A stretch of 15,917 nucleotides of DNA from Ruminococcus sp. 210702-SL.1.03 (lineage in GTDB: Bacteria > Bacillota > Clostridia > Oscillospirales > Ruminococcaceae), in NCBI RefSeq assembly GCF_020559915.1, contig NZ_JAJCLZ010000032.1, positions 1 to 15,917 of the forward strand, in the 5' to 3' direction. How positions within the stretch are numbered: position 1 is the stretch's first letter; each line of letters starts with the position of its first letter. Both the position numbers and the translations under genes were made by a program. Positions 1 to 7,363 of this stretch are shown one piece after another. Below the pieces are notes generated by a model that worked only from the letters and a program-made list of their open reading frames with translations, had not been told where the DNA came from and made no database searches.

Positions 1-1
1 T

Positions 2-577
2 ATCCGTGTTTCTACGGAGCATCAGGAAACAGCGAGACAGCAGGAGATCATGTGCAGTTATCAGGTTGACCGCATCTTCTCCGAGAAGCTGTCAGGAGCG
101 AACACCGACCGCCCTCAGCTCAGGGCAATGCTTGACTATGTGCGTGAGGGTGACACCCTCTACATCGAGAGTATCAGCCGTCTGGGACGCTCCACAAAGG
201 ACTTGCTGAACATCATCGACACCCTCACAGACAAGGGAGTAACGCTCATCAGCCACAAGGAGAAAATTGACACCGACACTCCTGCGGGCAAATTTATGCT
301 CACCGTGTTCGCTGCACTCTCACAGTTGGAGCGTGAGCAGCTCAAACAGCGACAGCGTGAGGGCATCGAGATCGCTAAGGCTCAGGGCAAGTACACCGGG
401 CGAAAGCCTATCCCCACCGACTGGACGAGGTTCGGTCAGCTCTATGGGGAATGGAGAGCCAAGCACATCACGGGCAGGGACTTTATGCGGAGAATGAATA
501 TGTCAGCAAATACTTTCTACCGCCGTGTGCGTGAGTATGAACTCCGTCACGGCATCACCGAGCCGACCTCAGCTTGA
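2..577 (+). CDS. Serine resolvase/invertase family recombinase (5'-partial)
   Basis: Small serine recombinase that would catalyse site-specific strand exchange through a phosphoserine intermediate. The reading frame is open from base 2, so the gene starts just outside the window. The first visible residues are IRVSTEHQETARQQ, which place the catalytic serine at codon 11-13, so only a few N-terminal residues are missing. Downstream are the conserved ESISRLGRST segment, the HKEKIDT and GKFMLTVFAALSQLERE segments of the catalytic core and E-helix, then GRKPI and a Hin-type helix-turn-helix (NMSANTFYRRVREYE) near the C-terminus. The visible 191 residues match the usual resolvase length (about 185-200). 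An internal ATG at base 50 would remove the catalytic serine and is not the start. Its target could be resolution of element multimers or inversion of a segment; the sequence does not say which. It is in opposite orientation to the agr-lipase operon and converges with it. Confidence 0.93.
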   Translation: MRVSTEHQETARQQEIMCSYQVDRIFSEKLSGANTDRPQLRAMLDYVREGDTLYIESISRLGRSTKDLLNIIDTLTDKGVTLISHKEKIDTDTPAGKFMLTVFAALSQLEREQLKQRQREGIEIAKAQGKYTGRKPIPTDWTRFGQLYGEWRAKHITGRDFMRRMNMSANTFYRRVREYELRHGITEPTSA

Positions 578-634
578 CCGTCAGGCGAACGGAAATGCCA
601 CACATCACTATCCGAGCCTGCGGAGCGGAATTCT

Positions 635-696
635 AACCGCTGAAAAGAAAAAGCCCTCAGAAACGCTTACAAGAGCATTTCCGAGGGCTTGCGGTT
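635..696 (-). terminator. Rho-independent terminator of the agr-lipase operon (possibly bidirectional)
   Basis: Bases 651-690 form a long hairpin. The outer arms AAGCCCTC and GAGGGCTT are perfect, and pairing continues inward through GAAA/TTTC with two mismatches. On the minus strand the stem is followed by CTTTTTCTTTTC, a proper U-tract, so it terminates transcription arriving from the gene ending at 815. A further pair, AACCGC (635-640) and GCGGTT (691-696), flanks the hairpin. The plus-strand resolvase converges on it and may use the same stem, though its own downstream T-run is weak. Confidence 0.8.
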
Positions 697-814
697 ATTC
701 AGTTCCAATAGAGTTTGTGCCTGTTGTGGTGTGCCCCACAATGCCTATTCAGACTTGTGTGGAACGAAAAATATAGTATTTGGCAATAAAACAAGATAAC
801 AATAAATTTATAGT

Positions 815-1678
815 TTAGTTAACTACATAGACATTTCCCTTTATGGCGATTTCGTTTATTATGGCACTACGGTTCAAATCTTTTTGGGACAATAAAACAA
901 TACCTATAATATTAATATCAGATTGCTTAATAGTATCTTTACCTGTATTAATACCGTTTCTTATGTTTTCAAATTCGTCTTCCAAATAAGCGTGTTTATC
1001 ATTTATTATATTAACAAACTTATCTAATGGTGAAATGAGCTTTTCGCCAGCATAGAACAACGGGATACCATACACTCCTCTTTCGTCATTTTGAGGATTT
1101 TGAATCGTTGGTAGTGTTGAATCAGAATCATTGTAAGTATCGACCCAAAGCCATGTCACTGTTCCGTATTCACTATATTCATCTATTACAGATGATATAT
1201 CTGATGAATTGATTGCATTCTTGAATGATACATATATTTTGCCTTCGCCAAGGATTGTTGAAACATCATTATCTTCTTCTGGCGTGGGGAGAAAAAAACG
1301 TTGATATTGAGAAGAATCATTTTCTTTAATAAGACAATTAGGAAAGTCTGTATTTGCGTTTACTCCGCTTGTGCCTGTCAATAAGCCGATTTTTTCAAAT
1401 ATGAATTTCTGATCAAGACTCACTTTTAATCTGAATGTAAATTTGTTAGTGTATTCTGTTGTGCTAAAAGGATAACTAAGAATAGAGTATTGATATTCAT
1501 TACTGCTCTTTTGCTTGATGTCAAGCTCATTTCCATTTGGACAGCTTATATAATAATAATCTTGTATATCTTTATTCATTTGAGTCATCATTTTATCTCT
1601 GTTGTGATACTTAGATAAAACAAAAGTGCCTGCCGTAACTAATAATGATATAATTATAATTATAATTGTTTTTTTCAT
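815..1678 (-). CDS. Membrane-anchored protein, possible sigma-factor-regulator (anti-sigma-like) domains
   Basis: Last gene of the agr-lipase operon; 287 residues. The start at 1678 is chosen because AGAGG lies about 8 bases upstream and it begins 16 bases after the lipase stop. An upstream ATG at 1708 would overlap the lipase gene. The N-terminus MKKTIIIIIISLLVTAGTF is one strongly hydrophobic segment, with no lipobox cysteine, so it is probably an uncleaved anchor with the rest outside the cell. The segment ISCPNGNEL early in the ectodomain, and the later KIYVSFKNAINSS then VTWLWVDTYN, recall the N- and C-terminal sigma-factor regulator domains (Sigma_reg_N / Sigma_reg_C) of Firmicutes anti-sigma-type proteins. 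No cytoplasmic sigma-binding part is present, so the role may instead be at the cell surface. The family call comes from motif memory and is tentative; that it is a real, operon-linked gene is secure. It could also serve as an immunity or chaperone partner of the lipase, but nothing in the sequence shows that. Confidence 0.8.
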   Translation of the reverse strand: MKKTIIIIIISLLVTAGTFVLSKYHNRDKMMTQMNKDIQDYYYISCPNGNELDIKQKSSNEYQYSILSYPFSTTEYTNKFTFRLKVSLDQKFIFEKIGLLTGTSGVNANTDFPNCLIKENDSSQYQRFFLPTPEEDNDVSTILGEGKIYVSFKNAINSSDISSVIDEYSEYGTVTWLWVDTYNDSDSTLPTIQNPQNDERGVYGIPLFYAGEKLISPLDKFVNIINDKHAYLEDEFENIRNGINTGKDTIKQSDINIIGIVLLSQKDLNRSAIINEIAIKGNVYVVN

Positions 1679-1694
1679 TGCTTCAACCTCTACT

Positions 1695-4600
1695 TCAAGG
1701 CTGGACACCGCTTATAAGCTGTTCATTATAAAAAACAATTATTTTATCATTTGGCAATAGCTGTTCTGTTCCCATTGAATAATCATTCGATGTATCCCAA
1801 TTAGACCAATCTGCTGCATTTAGTCTAAAATGGATTACAAACTGTTTATTAGGTTGAAGTTCAACATCGGTATTAAATTTGATTTTTGCATATGTATTTC
1901 CGTAATCGTCATTAACAAATTCACAAACCGAAGTATTACCTAAGTATTGATTATCTACAGCAAGCCAGTCGCAATGGTATTCAAGGTTTTCTTTATTGTC
2001 TGCATTAAATACATAATTTATAGTTATATCACTCATTTTTAAAGGCTTGTCAGAGTTGTTAGTTATAACTATATTGGGATTTATAGTATTTGAGTTACTA
2101 ATACCTGCATTGCAAGATTCTACTGTTATTTCAGGTGATTTCTCATCATCTTGAATTACCCCTGGATTGATAGTTGGCGTAACAGTTGTATCTATTTCAC
2201 CATCATTATCAAGATCAATGTTAATAAAAAATGAACCATCTGATAAATTTAAGAATAATACAGATCCACTATTCACAGAGATATTGGTATACAAATAGAT
2301 GTTTCCATCAATATTGCACATAATATCAGTGTTTTGATCAGCAAGTGAATTGATTTTACAATCATAATTATCATCAGCAAATTGAGCCAGTAAAATCGGA
2401 TTGCCAACTGATGTTAAAGGGTCAAATTTAAAATTATTCCCTTCATGAACCTCTGAATTTGTGTAATAATATGAACAGGTTTCGTTTGAAAAGAATAAAT
2501 CAAAATAACCTGAAATAGCAAGCTTATTTGAAAGTGTCTTGGTTTCTTCTATGGCATTAGATGTAAGATTGTTATTTGCCATTTTTGTTCTCATGGGCAG
2601 CTTCATAAATGATTTTGTATCTTTTATGTTTTTTAATATCTCATCTATGCATTCCTGACTCTGTATTAACCCCATATGATCTTGATCAAAGATTTTTATA
2701 TCCAAAAGATCGTGATTAAAATTCATTGTTGCACTTTCAATTGGAACTACACTATCGCCAATACCATATTCTGGAACGAATTGCAATCCTCTATCGCCAG
2801 GACAATGTTGAATAGTTGAAATGGTATTTCTATTACTTCCTACTAATGCTATTCTTTTCAGATTATTAGTATTGTTTTGGGATATTTTTATGCGGCTATG
2901 GTTATATTTTCCATCTATCCAAAGATAATTATTATAATCATCAGAAATCAGCTCATCAAATTCGTCAAATGTAAAATACGTAAAATTGCCGTTATCTATA
3001 AAATAATCATACCAATGATCATAAGTTCGTTTATATGAATATATCCACTGCCAGTCATCTGTATAATCTTTATTTGGCAACAAATCATAACAACTGCCTA
3101 AATTCACCAAAACACTTGGAAGTTCAAATGAAGTAAATAATGATTCTGCTACCCCGAGTCCTCCTATGATATATGATAAATCACCAGTGCTTAAAACGCA
3201 AAGCATCGTTGGCGCACCCCAAAATGGTGTTCCGGCAGTTATTTGTTTAGAAATATTATCAGCACCATATTCCGAAATGTATTTTTCTGTAACAATACCA
3301 CCCATACTATGTGCAACAAAAACTACCTCATTATAATCACTAATAAGATCATGAAGATTATTAGCCGTTATTTGCGCTCCCATTCTCCAATCATACGGGA
3401 AAAATAAGATATCATACTTATCAGAAATATCAGTATCATTATTTAGTGATTCAATTATTCCTTTATAAGTATCATCATATCCATAATTATTAACAGGATA
3501 TAATTCAATATTACTATTACCGTAGTAATCGCATTTGAGCGACTGGAACGCATTGTGAATTTTTTTAACATCATCAAAGTTACTTGGCTGTTCAATCCAA
3601 GATCCCCATACACTTTCATCATTTGATGTTTTTGCAAGATCTATTCCCATTATTCCCGGTACTACTACAACGGCTCTTTTCAATTTAGGAATTGTTATGT
3701 TTTTGGTTATTCGCTTTACTTCTGTATCACCGGTCTTGGCAACTTTGTATGATAATTCAAAATCCAATTTTGCATTTATATCAGAATTATGTTTTGAATC
3801 TGTTGGAACTATAAATTTCAAAGGAATTGAATAGCTTTTACTTGGCTTTATTACCGAATAATTGTGTGTAAGTGAGGTTCCATACTTTGGTTCAAGGTTA
3901 TCAGCAGTGATTTTTATCGATACATCTGTCGCATCGCCATCTCCAATATTATCCAAATATACATTTGCATTTATATCATCATAATTAAAATTGGAAATAC
4001 TAACCTTATTATCAGCGTATACACTTAATGCTAACGGAGGAATTAAATTCTGTTCTAACTCACTCAATCCATAATAGGTAACAAATTCTCGTGTTTCACC
4101 ACTGGTGAAAGTATCTTTGTTCCATGTGATGGATACTGCACTATCTCCATTAGATCGTCCTGGCTGAGTCACATAATCCCATAGCGTACTTGTTACATTT
4201 CCCCAATTAGTAAATTGTACTTTATCAGGTTTTCTGTCTCCCGATTTGTAGAATGTACCTTGTGCTACTACACCGGGATTAGTTGCGGAATCAAAGGCTT
4301 GCCATATTTGCGGAATATTAGAACCTGAATATACGGTTTCAGTTGTTACATCAGATCCGTTTACTCTGAATGGCGCAGCATCATTACCACCGAGCATAGT
4401 GTCCATCATAATTCTTATGCCCACTTGTTTGGCGTATTCTGTATCATTTTTGACGATATACTTAATCTTAACAACATCATCTCGTCCAGTCGCCGAATTC
4501 TCAATAATAGATAGTTCTTGTGTGACATCAACACCATCATAAGAAGCTTTGGAAACACTTTTAGAACCATCAGCATCATAAGTTACATTTGATGATGTAA

Positions 4601-5012
4601 ACTCATTTATGCTTTCACCAACAACAATTGTTGTTTTTGATGTTCCTCCACCCGGATGACCGAAAAGCATCTTTTTATTATCATCAGTTGAACTGTTAGG
4701 GTTTCCTCCTATTGTACCAATAGTATAGTGACCATTACTTGCAGTGTTGAACTCAATGTAGTCATTTGCTATTAAAGTATTATTTTTGAGAATACTTTTA
4801 AGCATTCTATTTTGGGGAACACTTACAGCAGAACTTGCCAGATTTGATTTCCATTCTTGGTACTCTTCACCATTAGGATCTAACGTTGAGTAATATTGAT
4901 ATTCGTCAACATAATCATCGGCAAAAGCAGGTAAACTCGTAAGCATAGTTGTAGATAACGCAATACAGCTAAGACCTGCCACGATACGTTTCAAAATCTT
5001 ATTCTTAACCAT
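1695..5012 (-). CDS. Secreted LCAT-family lipase/acyltransferase with C-terminal CBM3 cellulose-binding module
   Basis: 1105-residue exported enzyme. Residues 1-31 are a signal peptide (KNKILKR, hydrophobic core, cleavage likely after AFA). Residues about 80-317 form a beta-rich domain (GHPGGGTSKTTI, GIRIMMDTMLGGNDAAPF) of a type seen in clostridial surface proteins; its function is unknown to me. About 325-445 look like an Ig/CARDB-like spacer. The alpha/beta-hydrolase runs from about 446 to 800: VVVVPGIMG (448-456) and FFPYDWR are LCAT-family signatures, and AHSMGG places the nucleophile at Ser569. Probable triad partners are Asp753 (GDSVVP) and His779 (DQDHMG). DLDNDGEID (933-941) is one EF-hand-like calcium loop in a linker. 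Residues about 960-1090 resemble CBM3 (INPNIVITNNSDKPL, FRLNAADWSNWDTSNDYS). Substrate is probably an acyl ester or phospholipid, acting at plant-fibre surfaces; this is inferred. Start: AAAGGTGG lies 6 bases before the ATG. The gene is AT-rich, and the preceding agrD-like gene ends 34 bases upstream, so it is probably the operon's main effector. Confidence 0.9.
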   Translation of the reverse strand: MVKNKILKRIVAGLSCIALSTTMLTSLPAFADDYVDEYQYYSTLDPNGEEYQEWKSNLASSAVSVPQNRMLKSILKNNTLIANDYIEFNTASNGHYTIGTIGGNPNSSTDDNKKMLFGHPGGGTSKTTIVVGESINEFTSSNVTYDADGSKSVSKASYDGVDVTQELSIIENSATGRDDVVKIKYIVKNDTEYAKQVGIRIMMDTMLGGNDAAPFRVNGSDVTTETVYSGSNIPQIWQAFDSATNPGVVAQGTFYKSGDRKPDKVQFTNWGNVTSTLWDYVTQPGRSNGDSAVSITWNKDTFTSGETREFVTYYGLSELEQNLIPPLALSVYADNKVSISNFNYDDINANVYLDNIGDGDATDVSIKITADNLEPKYGTSLTHNYSVIKPSKSYSIPLKFIVPTDSKHNSDINAKLDFELSYKVAKTGDTEVKRITKNITIPKLKRAVVVVPGIMGIDLAKTSNDESVWGSWIEQPSNFDDVKKIHNAFQSLKCDYYGNSNIELYPVNNYGYDDTYKGIIESLNNDTDISDKYDILFFPYDWRMGAQITANNLHDLISDYNEVVFVAHSMGGIVTEKYISEYGADNISKQITAGTPFWGAPTMLCVLSTGDLSYIIGGLGVAESLFTSFELPSVLVNLGSCYDLLPNKDYTDDWQWIYSYKRTYDHWYDYFIDNGNFTYFTFDEFDELISDDYNNYLWIDGKYNHSRIKISQNNTNNLKRIALVGSNRNTISTIQHCPGDRGLQFVPEYGIGDSVVPIESATMNFNHDLLDIKIFDQDHMGLIQSQECIDEILKNIKDTKSFMKLPMRTKMANNNLTSNAIEETKTLSNKLAISGYFDLFFSNETCSYYYTNSEVHEGNNFKFDPLTSVGNPILLAQFADDNYDCKINSLADQNTDIMCNIDGNIYLYTNISVNSGSVLFLNLSDGSFFINIDLDNDGEIDTTVTPTINPGVIQDDEKSPEITVESCNAGISNSNTINPNIVITNNSDKPLKMSDITINYVFNADNKENLEYHCDWLAVDNQYLGNTSVCEFVNDDYGNTYAKIKFNTDVELQPNKQFVIHFRLNAADWSNWDTSNDYSMGTEQLLPNDKIIVFYNEQLISGVQP

Positions 5013-5046
5013 TTCATACCACCTTTCTGCAACACACAGTTGCCAA

Positions 5047-5202
5047 TTATTTCTTGTTTACATAGTTTCTCAGCTCTTCTGGCTCTACAGGTTGTGCGAA
5101 CCAATGGAAGCAAGCACTCGGAACTGATGTGGTAGCTACCACCAGCGCAAGAGCCGCCAGTGCCGTAGAAGCCTTCTTTGCTATGCTCATCAGCTTTTTC
5201 AT
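5047..5202 (-). CDS. agrD: AgrD-like cyclic autoinducer prepeptide (second copy)
   Basis: A 51-residue precursor in a frame that longer overlapping ORFs hide. It begins MKKLMSIAKKASTALAALA, a basic then hydrophobic/amphipathic leader expected to sit on the membrane. The predicted signal core is SVPSACFHWF, with Cys31 through Phe35 as a five-residue thiolactone ring, followed by the acidic recognition tail AQPVEPEELRNYVNKK. The CxxxF plus QPxxPEEL layout is the established AgrD pattern. The ribosome site is very strong (AAAGGAGGG, 7 bases before the ATG at 5202), and the ATG overlaps the stop of the upstream peptide gene (TAATG). The lipase gene follows after 34 bases. AgrB would cut after Phe35 and close the ring; the exact N-terminal trimming cannot be read from the sequence. 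Confidence 0.87.
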   Translation of the reverse strand: MKKLMSIAKKASTALAALALVVATTSVPSACFHWFAQPVEPEELRNYVNKK

Positions 5203-5375
5203 TACAAATCCCTCCTTTCAAACAGTTCAGATAAGTCAGGCTCTTTCGGTTGATAAAACGTAATACCGCAAACGCTGCCATTTGAGATATACAGCACCAG
5301 CCTTACAAGAGCAAGAATTACAATCGCCAAAATACTCCGTTTTTCTCTTTCCTTATCATCGTTTACTGTTATCAC
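5202..5375 (-). CDS. Probable AgrD-like prepeptide (first copy, GTG start)
   Basis: A 57-codon frame starting at GTG 5375 inside the end of agrB and ending in the TAATG overlap with the next peptide gene. An in-frame TGA lies three codons above the GTG, so this is the only sensible start. The product has a charged head (NDDKEREKR), one hydrophobic helix (SILAIVILALVRLVLYIS), then GSVCGITFYQPKEPDLSEL and a charged end. Cys36 to Phe40 followed by YQPKEP lines up with CFHWF-AQPVEP of the neighbouring peptide: same ring spacing, same QPxEP tail. This suggests a second, diverged autoinducer precursor. There is no strong ribosome site, so it would be translated by coupling to agrB. Alternatively it is a small membrane protein that only resembles AgrD; the more transmembrane-like helix is the main reason for caution. 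Confidence 0.62.
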   Translation of the reverse strand: MITVNDDKEREKRSILAIVILALVRLVLYISNGSVCGITFYQPKEPDLSELFERRDL

Positions 5376-5946
5376 CCCGATTCAAAAAGTGACCGAGCAG
5401 TGCCATGATTGCTGACAGCAGCATTCCGCTTGATACATAAAGGCTTAGTTTTTGATATTGGAATACAAGCAGTGCAATCGTGACAACGGATAGGGTAACA
5501 GCTAAGATGCAGCTTCTTTTCCTTAGCTTGACACTCTTTTCCTCTGACATCGGTTTATTCGGATGCGGAACGGGAGCAATACATAGAATGATTGGTAATG
5601 CTATCATTATGAAACTGATGCTGAATATTGGCGTAATATGTCCGCTTACATTGCAAATGCCGTAAGAGAAAACCATCATCACCATGACAAGCGTGAACAT
5701 ACAACTAAGATGACTGTTAGCGTGAAACCCACCTACAAACTGTCTCAACCCCATAAATACGGCTATGAATACAACAACCGCAGGCAGCGTATGGGAAAAC
5801 AGAGCAATCAGCAGGACGATAATGGTATTCAGCACATCAGAGATCAGCAGCTCCATTCCATATGCGTAGATCACCTCTTTGGATTCTTCCGTTATGTTCT
5901 GAACCACAAAAAAGTGTGCTATGCTTTTTGCAAGTTTTGAAATCAT
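5356..5946 (-). CDS. agrB: AgrB accessory gene regulator, membrane peptidase/cyclase
   Basis: AgrB is the integral-membrane cysteine endopeptidase that removes the C-terminal tail of AgrD and forms the thiolactone ring. From the ATG at 5946 it is 196 residues, the usual family length. The core LRQFVGGFHANSHLSC carries the catalytic His75 and Cys82, close to the family positions, and APVPHPNKPMSEEK is the conserved downstream loop. Five or six hydrophobic segments flank these. The start at 5946 (MISKLAKSIAHFF) has AGGAAG about 10 bases upstream and fits the family N-terminus. A longer frame from a TTG at 5997 would begin inside the -35 box of its own promoter and is rejected. The 3' end overlaps the GTG of the first AgrD-like gene by 20 bases. 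Confidence 0.93.
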   Translation of the reverse strand: MISKLAKSIAHFFVVQNITEESKEVIYAYGMELLISDVLNTIIVLLIALFSHTLPAVVVFIAVFMGLRQFVGGFHANSHLSCMFTLVMVMMVFSYGICNVSGHITPIFSISFIMIALPIILCIAPVPHPNKPMSEEKSVKLRKRSCILAVTLSVVTIALLVFQYQKLSLYVSSGMLLSAIMALLGHFLNRGDNSKR

Positions 5947-5968
5947 TTCTGAATCACTTCCTGCAAAA

Positions 5969-5997
5969 ATCATAACACAAGTTGCAAATTTTTTCAA
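5969..5997 (-). promoter_or_regulatory. Internal promoter in front of agrB (P2-like)
   Basis: On the minus strand TTGAAA (5992-5997) and TATGAT (5969-5974) are separated by exactly 17 bases and lie 22 bases before the agrB start. A perfect 7-bp inverted repeat, TTTGAGA/TCTCAAA (6003-6009 and 6017-6023), sits directly upstream of the -35. The promoter would drive agrB, both peptide genes, the lipase and the last gene independently of the kinase and regulator genes. Confidence 0.72.
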
Positions 5998-6024
5998 TAG
6001 GTTTTGAGAAAAAAGGTCTCAAAG

Positions 6025-6057
6025 TGTCCCCAAATGTCGTCTTCTTGTCCCGAAATG
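6025..6057 (-). promoter_or_regulatory. LytTR (AgrA-type) response-regulator binding site: direct repeat, 21-bp period
   Basis: On the minus strand CATTTCGGGACA (6046-6057) and CATTTGGGGACA (6025-6036) are 11/12 identical and start exactly 21 bases apart, i.e. two helical turns. Two short direct repeats on one face of the helix upstream of a promoter is the known arrangement for AgrA/LytTR regulators. The site is 27 bases upstream of the agrB -35 box. The core differs from the staphylococcal consensus, as expected for a distant regulator. That this operon's own regulator binds here is inferred. Confidence 0.65.
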
Positions 6058-6064
6058 CAAATAG

Positions 6065-7363
6065 TTAAATTTGTAAACAATTACGAACCATAATGTTCAG
6101 CTTAAAAATTCCGTCATCATAATCGAAACTTACTAACCCACCCAATCTATCAACGGAGGATTTGATACTGTTTATCCCTATGCCGTGAAGCCCTTGTTCT
6201 TTCTTTGTTGATGTTAAAACAGATGTATCTACCTTATCTGATGTATTTGTAATGACAATAAATAGCTTCTCTCGTTCTTCCATTAGGCTTATCCAAATAT
6301 GCTTATGTGATACACCAGCTCTCTGGCAACCTTCTATTGCATTGTCAAGAGCGTTTCCGATGATACGGCACAACTCCAATTCGTCTGCCTTGATATTTGT
6401 TATGATATTGACCTTGCAAATAAACTCTATACCGTATGTCTGAGCAAGAGAACCCTTGATGTTCACAATAGAATCGACGGCATTATTACCAGTATAGCAG
6501 AGTCTGTTAGCAAGCCTTACAAATGAGCTTAGCTTGACAAGATATTCCTTAGCAGAATCAGTATCATTGTTTTCCAACATATCATTCAGAACTAAAAATT
6601 GATTTTCAATATCGTGTTTAAACTCTCGTACTTGCTTGTATGACAGGGTAAGCAGCTTATAGTTTTCCTGTTCCTGTTGCTTTATTGTTTCAATGTATTT
6701 TAACTTTATCTTATCTTCAAAACTTTCAAAGAAATTAAACATAGCAAGGTTTATAAAGATAATTCCTGCAAGAGAAACGCCCAAAGAAACATAACTATAA
6801 GTGTTGCTGCCAACAAATCCATCAAGCATTGTTTGTAAAAGAAAAATACTTATGATTGGAATAACTATTATCAATATCCAATATTTTATCGGCAGTTCAC
6901 GAATTTTTTTGTTTATTATGCGGTGCATCAATCCTATAAGCCATAAATAAATTATATTTGTGCCTACCATTCCGAGATAACGTCCTAAACCAGACTCTAA
7001 GAATTCATCTGGTGTTCCCATATTAGCAATGCAAAGTAATCCAATCACAATAGGTTCAGATATAGATATAATCAGTAAAAACAATATGTTCCAAAATATT
7101 TTATGACGGATTGAATCATCATAACAAATAAAGGACATGGAGCTAATAAGAATAATGGTTGTAATCAGATACACTAAAATATTATCTGTCAACAAAACTG
7201 TCGCTGACAGTATTACAGTAGAAAGAAGATACGACAGATAAAGAACTGCTTTATTAACTTTTGCCTTACTCAACAAGGAAAAGTATAAGAATACCAACAT
7301 CATTTCAATTGCTACATTGACAATCTCAATGATATTTTCAATCAATACGGGCAACTCGATCAT
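6065..7363 (-). CDS. agrC: AgrC-like GHKL sensor histidine kinase
   Basis: 432-residue membrane sensor kinase, the probable receptor for the cyclic peptide. Residues 1-210 contain about six transmembrane segments, as in AgrC. They are followed by a helical dimerization region with the phospho-acceptor His250 in VREFKHDIENQF. The GHKL ATPase domain has its N-box at IIGNALDNAIEGC (about 335-346) and its G-box at GLHGIGINSIKSSV (391-404). No separate HisKA domain is seen, typical of this family. The ATG overlaps the response-regulator stop in an ATGA junction (7360-7363), so the two are translationally coupled. It would autophosphorylate on ligand binding and pass the phosphate to the regulator encoded just upstream. 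A 118-base gap with its own promoter and repeat separates it from agrB. Confidence 0.93.
   Translation of the reverse strand: MIELPVLIENIIEIVNVAIEMMLVFLYFSLLSKAKVNKAVLYLSYLLSTVILSATVLLTDNILVYLITTIILISSMSFICYDDSIRHKIFWNILFLLIISISEPIVIGLLCIANMGTPDEFLESGLGRYLGMVGTNIIYLWLIGLMHRIINKKIRELPIKYWILIIVIPIISIFLLQTMLDGFVGSNTYSYVSLGVSLAGIIFINLAMFNFFESFEDKIKLKYIETIKQQEQENYKLLTLSYKQVREFKHDIENQFLVLNDMLENNDTDSAKEYLVKLSSFVRLANRLCYTGNNAVDSIVNIKGSLAQTYGIEFICKVNIITNIKADELELCRIIGNALDNAIEGCQRAGVSHKHIWISLMEEREKLFIVITNTSDKVDTSVLTSTKKEQGLHGIGINSIKSSVDRLGGLVSFDYDDGIFKLNIMVRNCLQI

Noticed and set aside
2190..2215. Dockerin in the lipase
   Set aside because: Only one DxDxDG-type loop (DLDNDGEID) is present; a dockerin needs two, so no cellulosome attachment is claimed.
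4991..5281. 96-codon minus-strand frame across the agrD region
   Set aside because: It is out of frame with both AgrD-like peptides, which have conserved CxxxF and QPxEP patterns and a strong ribosome site; the longer frame shows no family features.
5947..5997. N-terminal extension of AgrB to a TTG at 5997
   Set aside because: The TTG is the -35 box of the promoter; the ATG at 5946 gives the usual AgrB length and catalytic residue positions and has a ribosome site.
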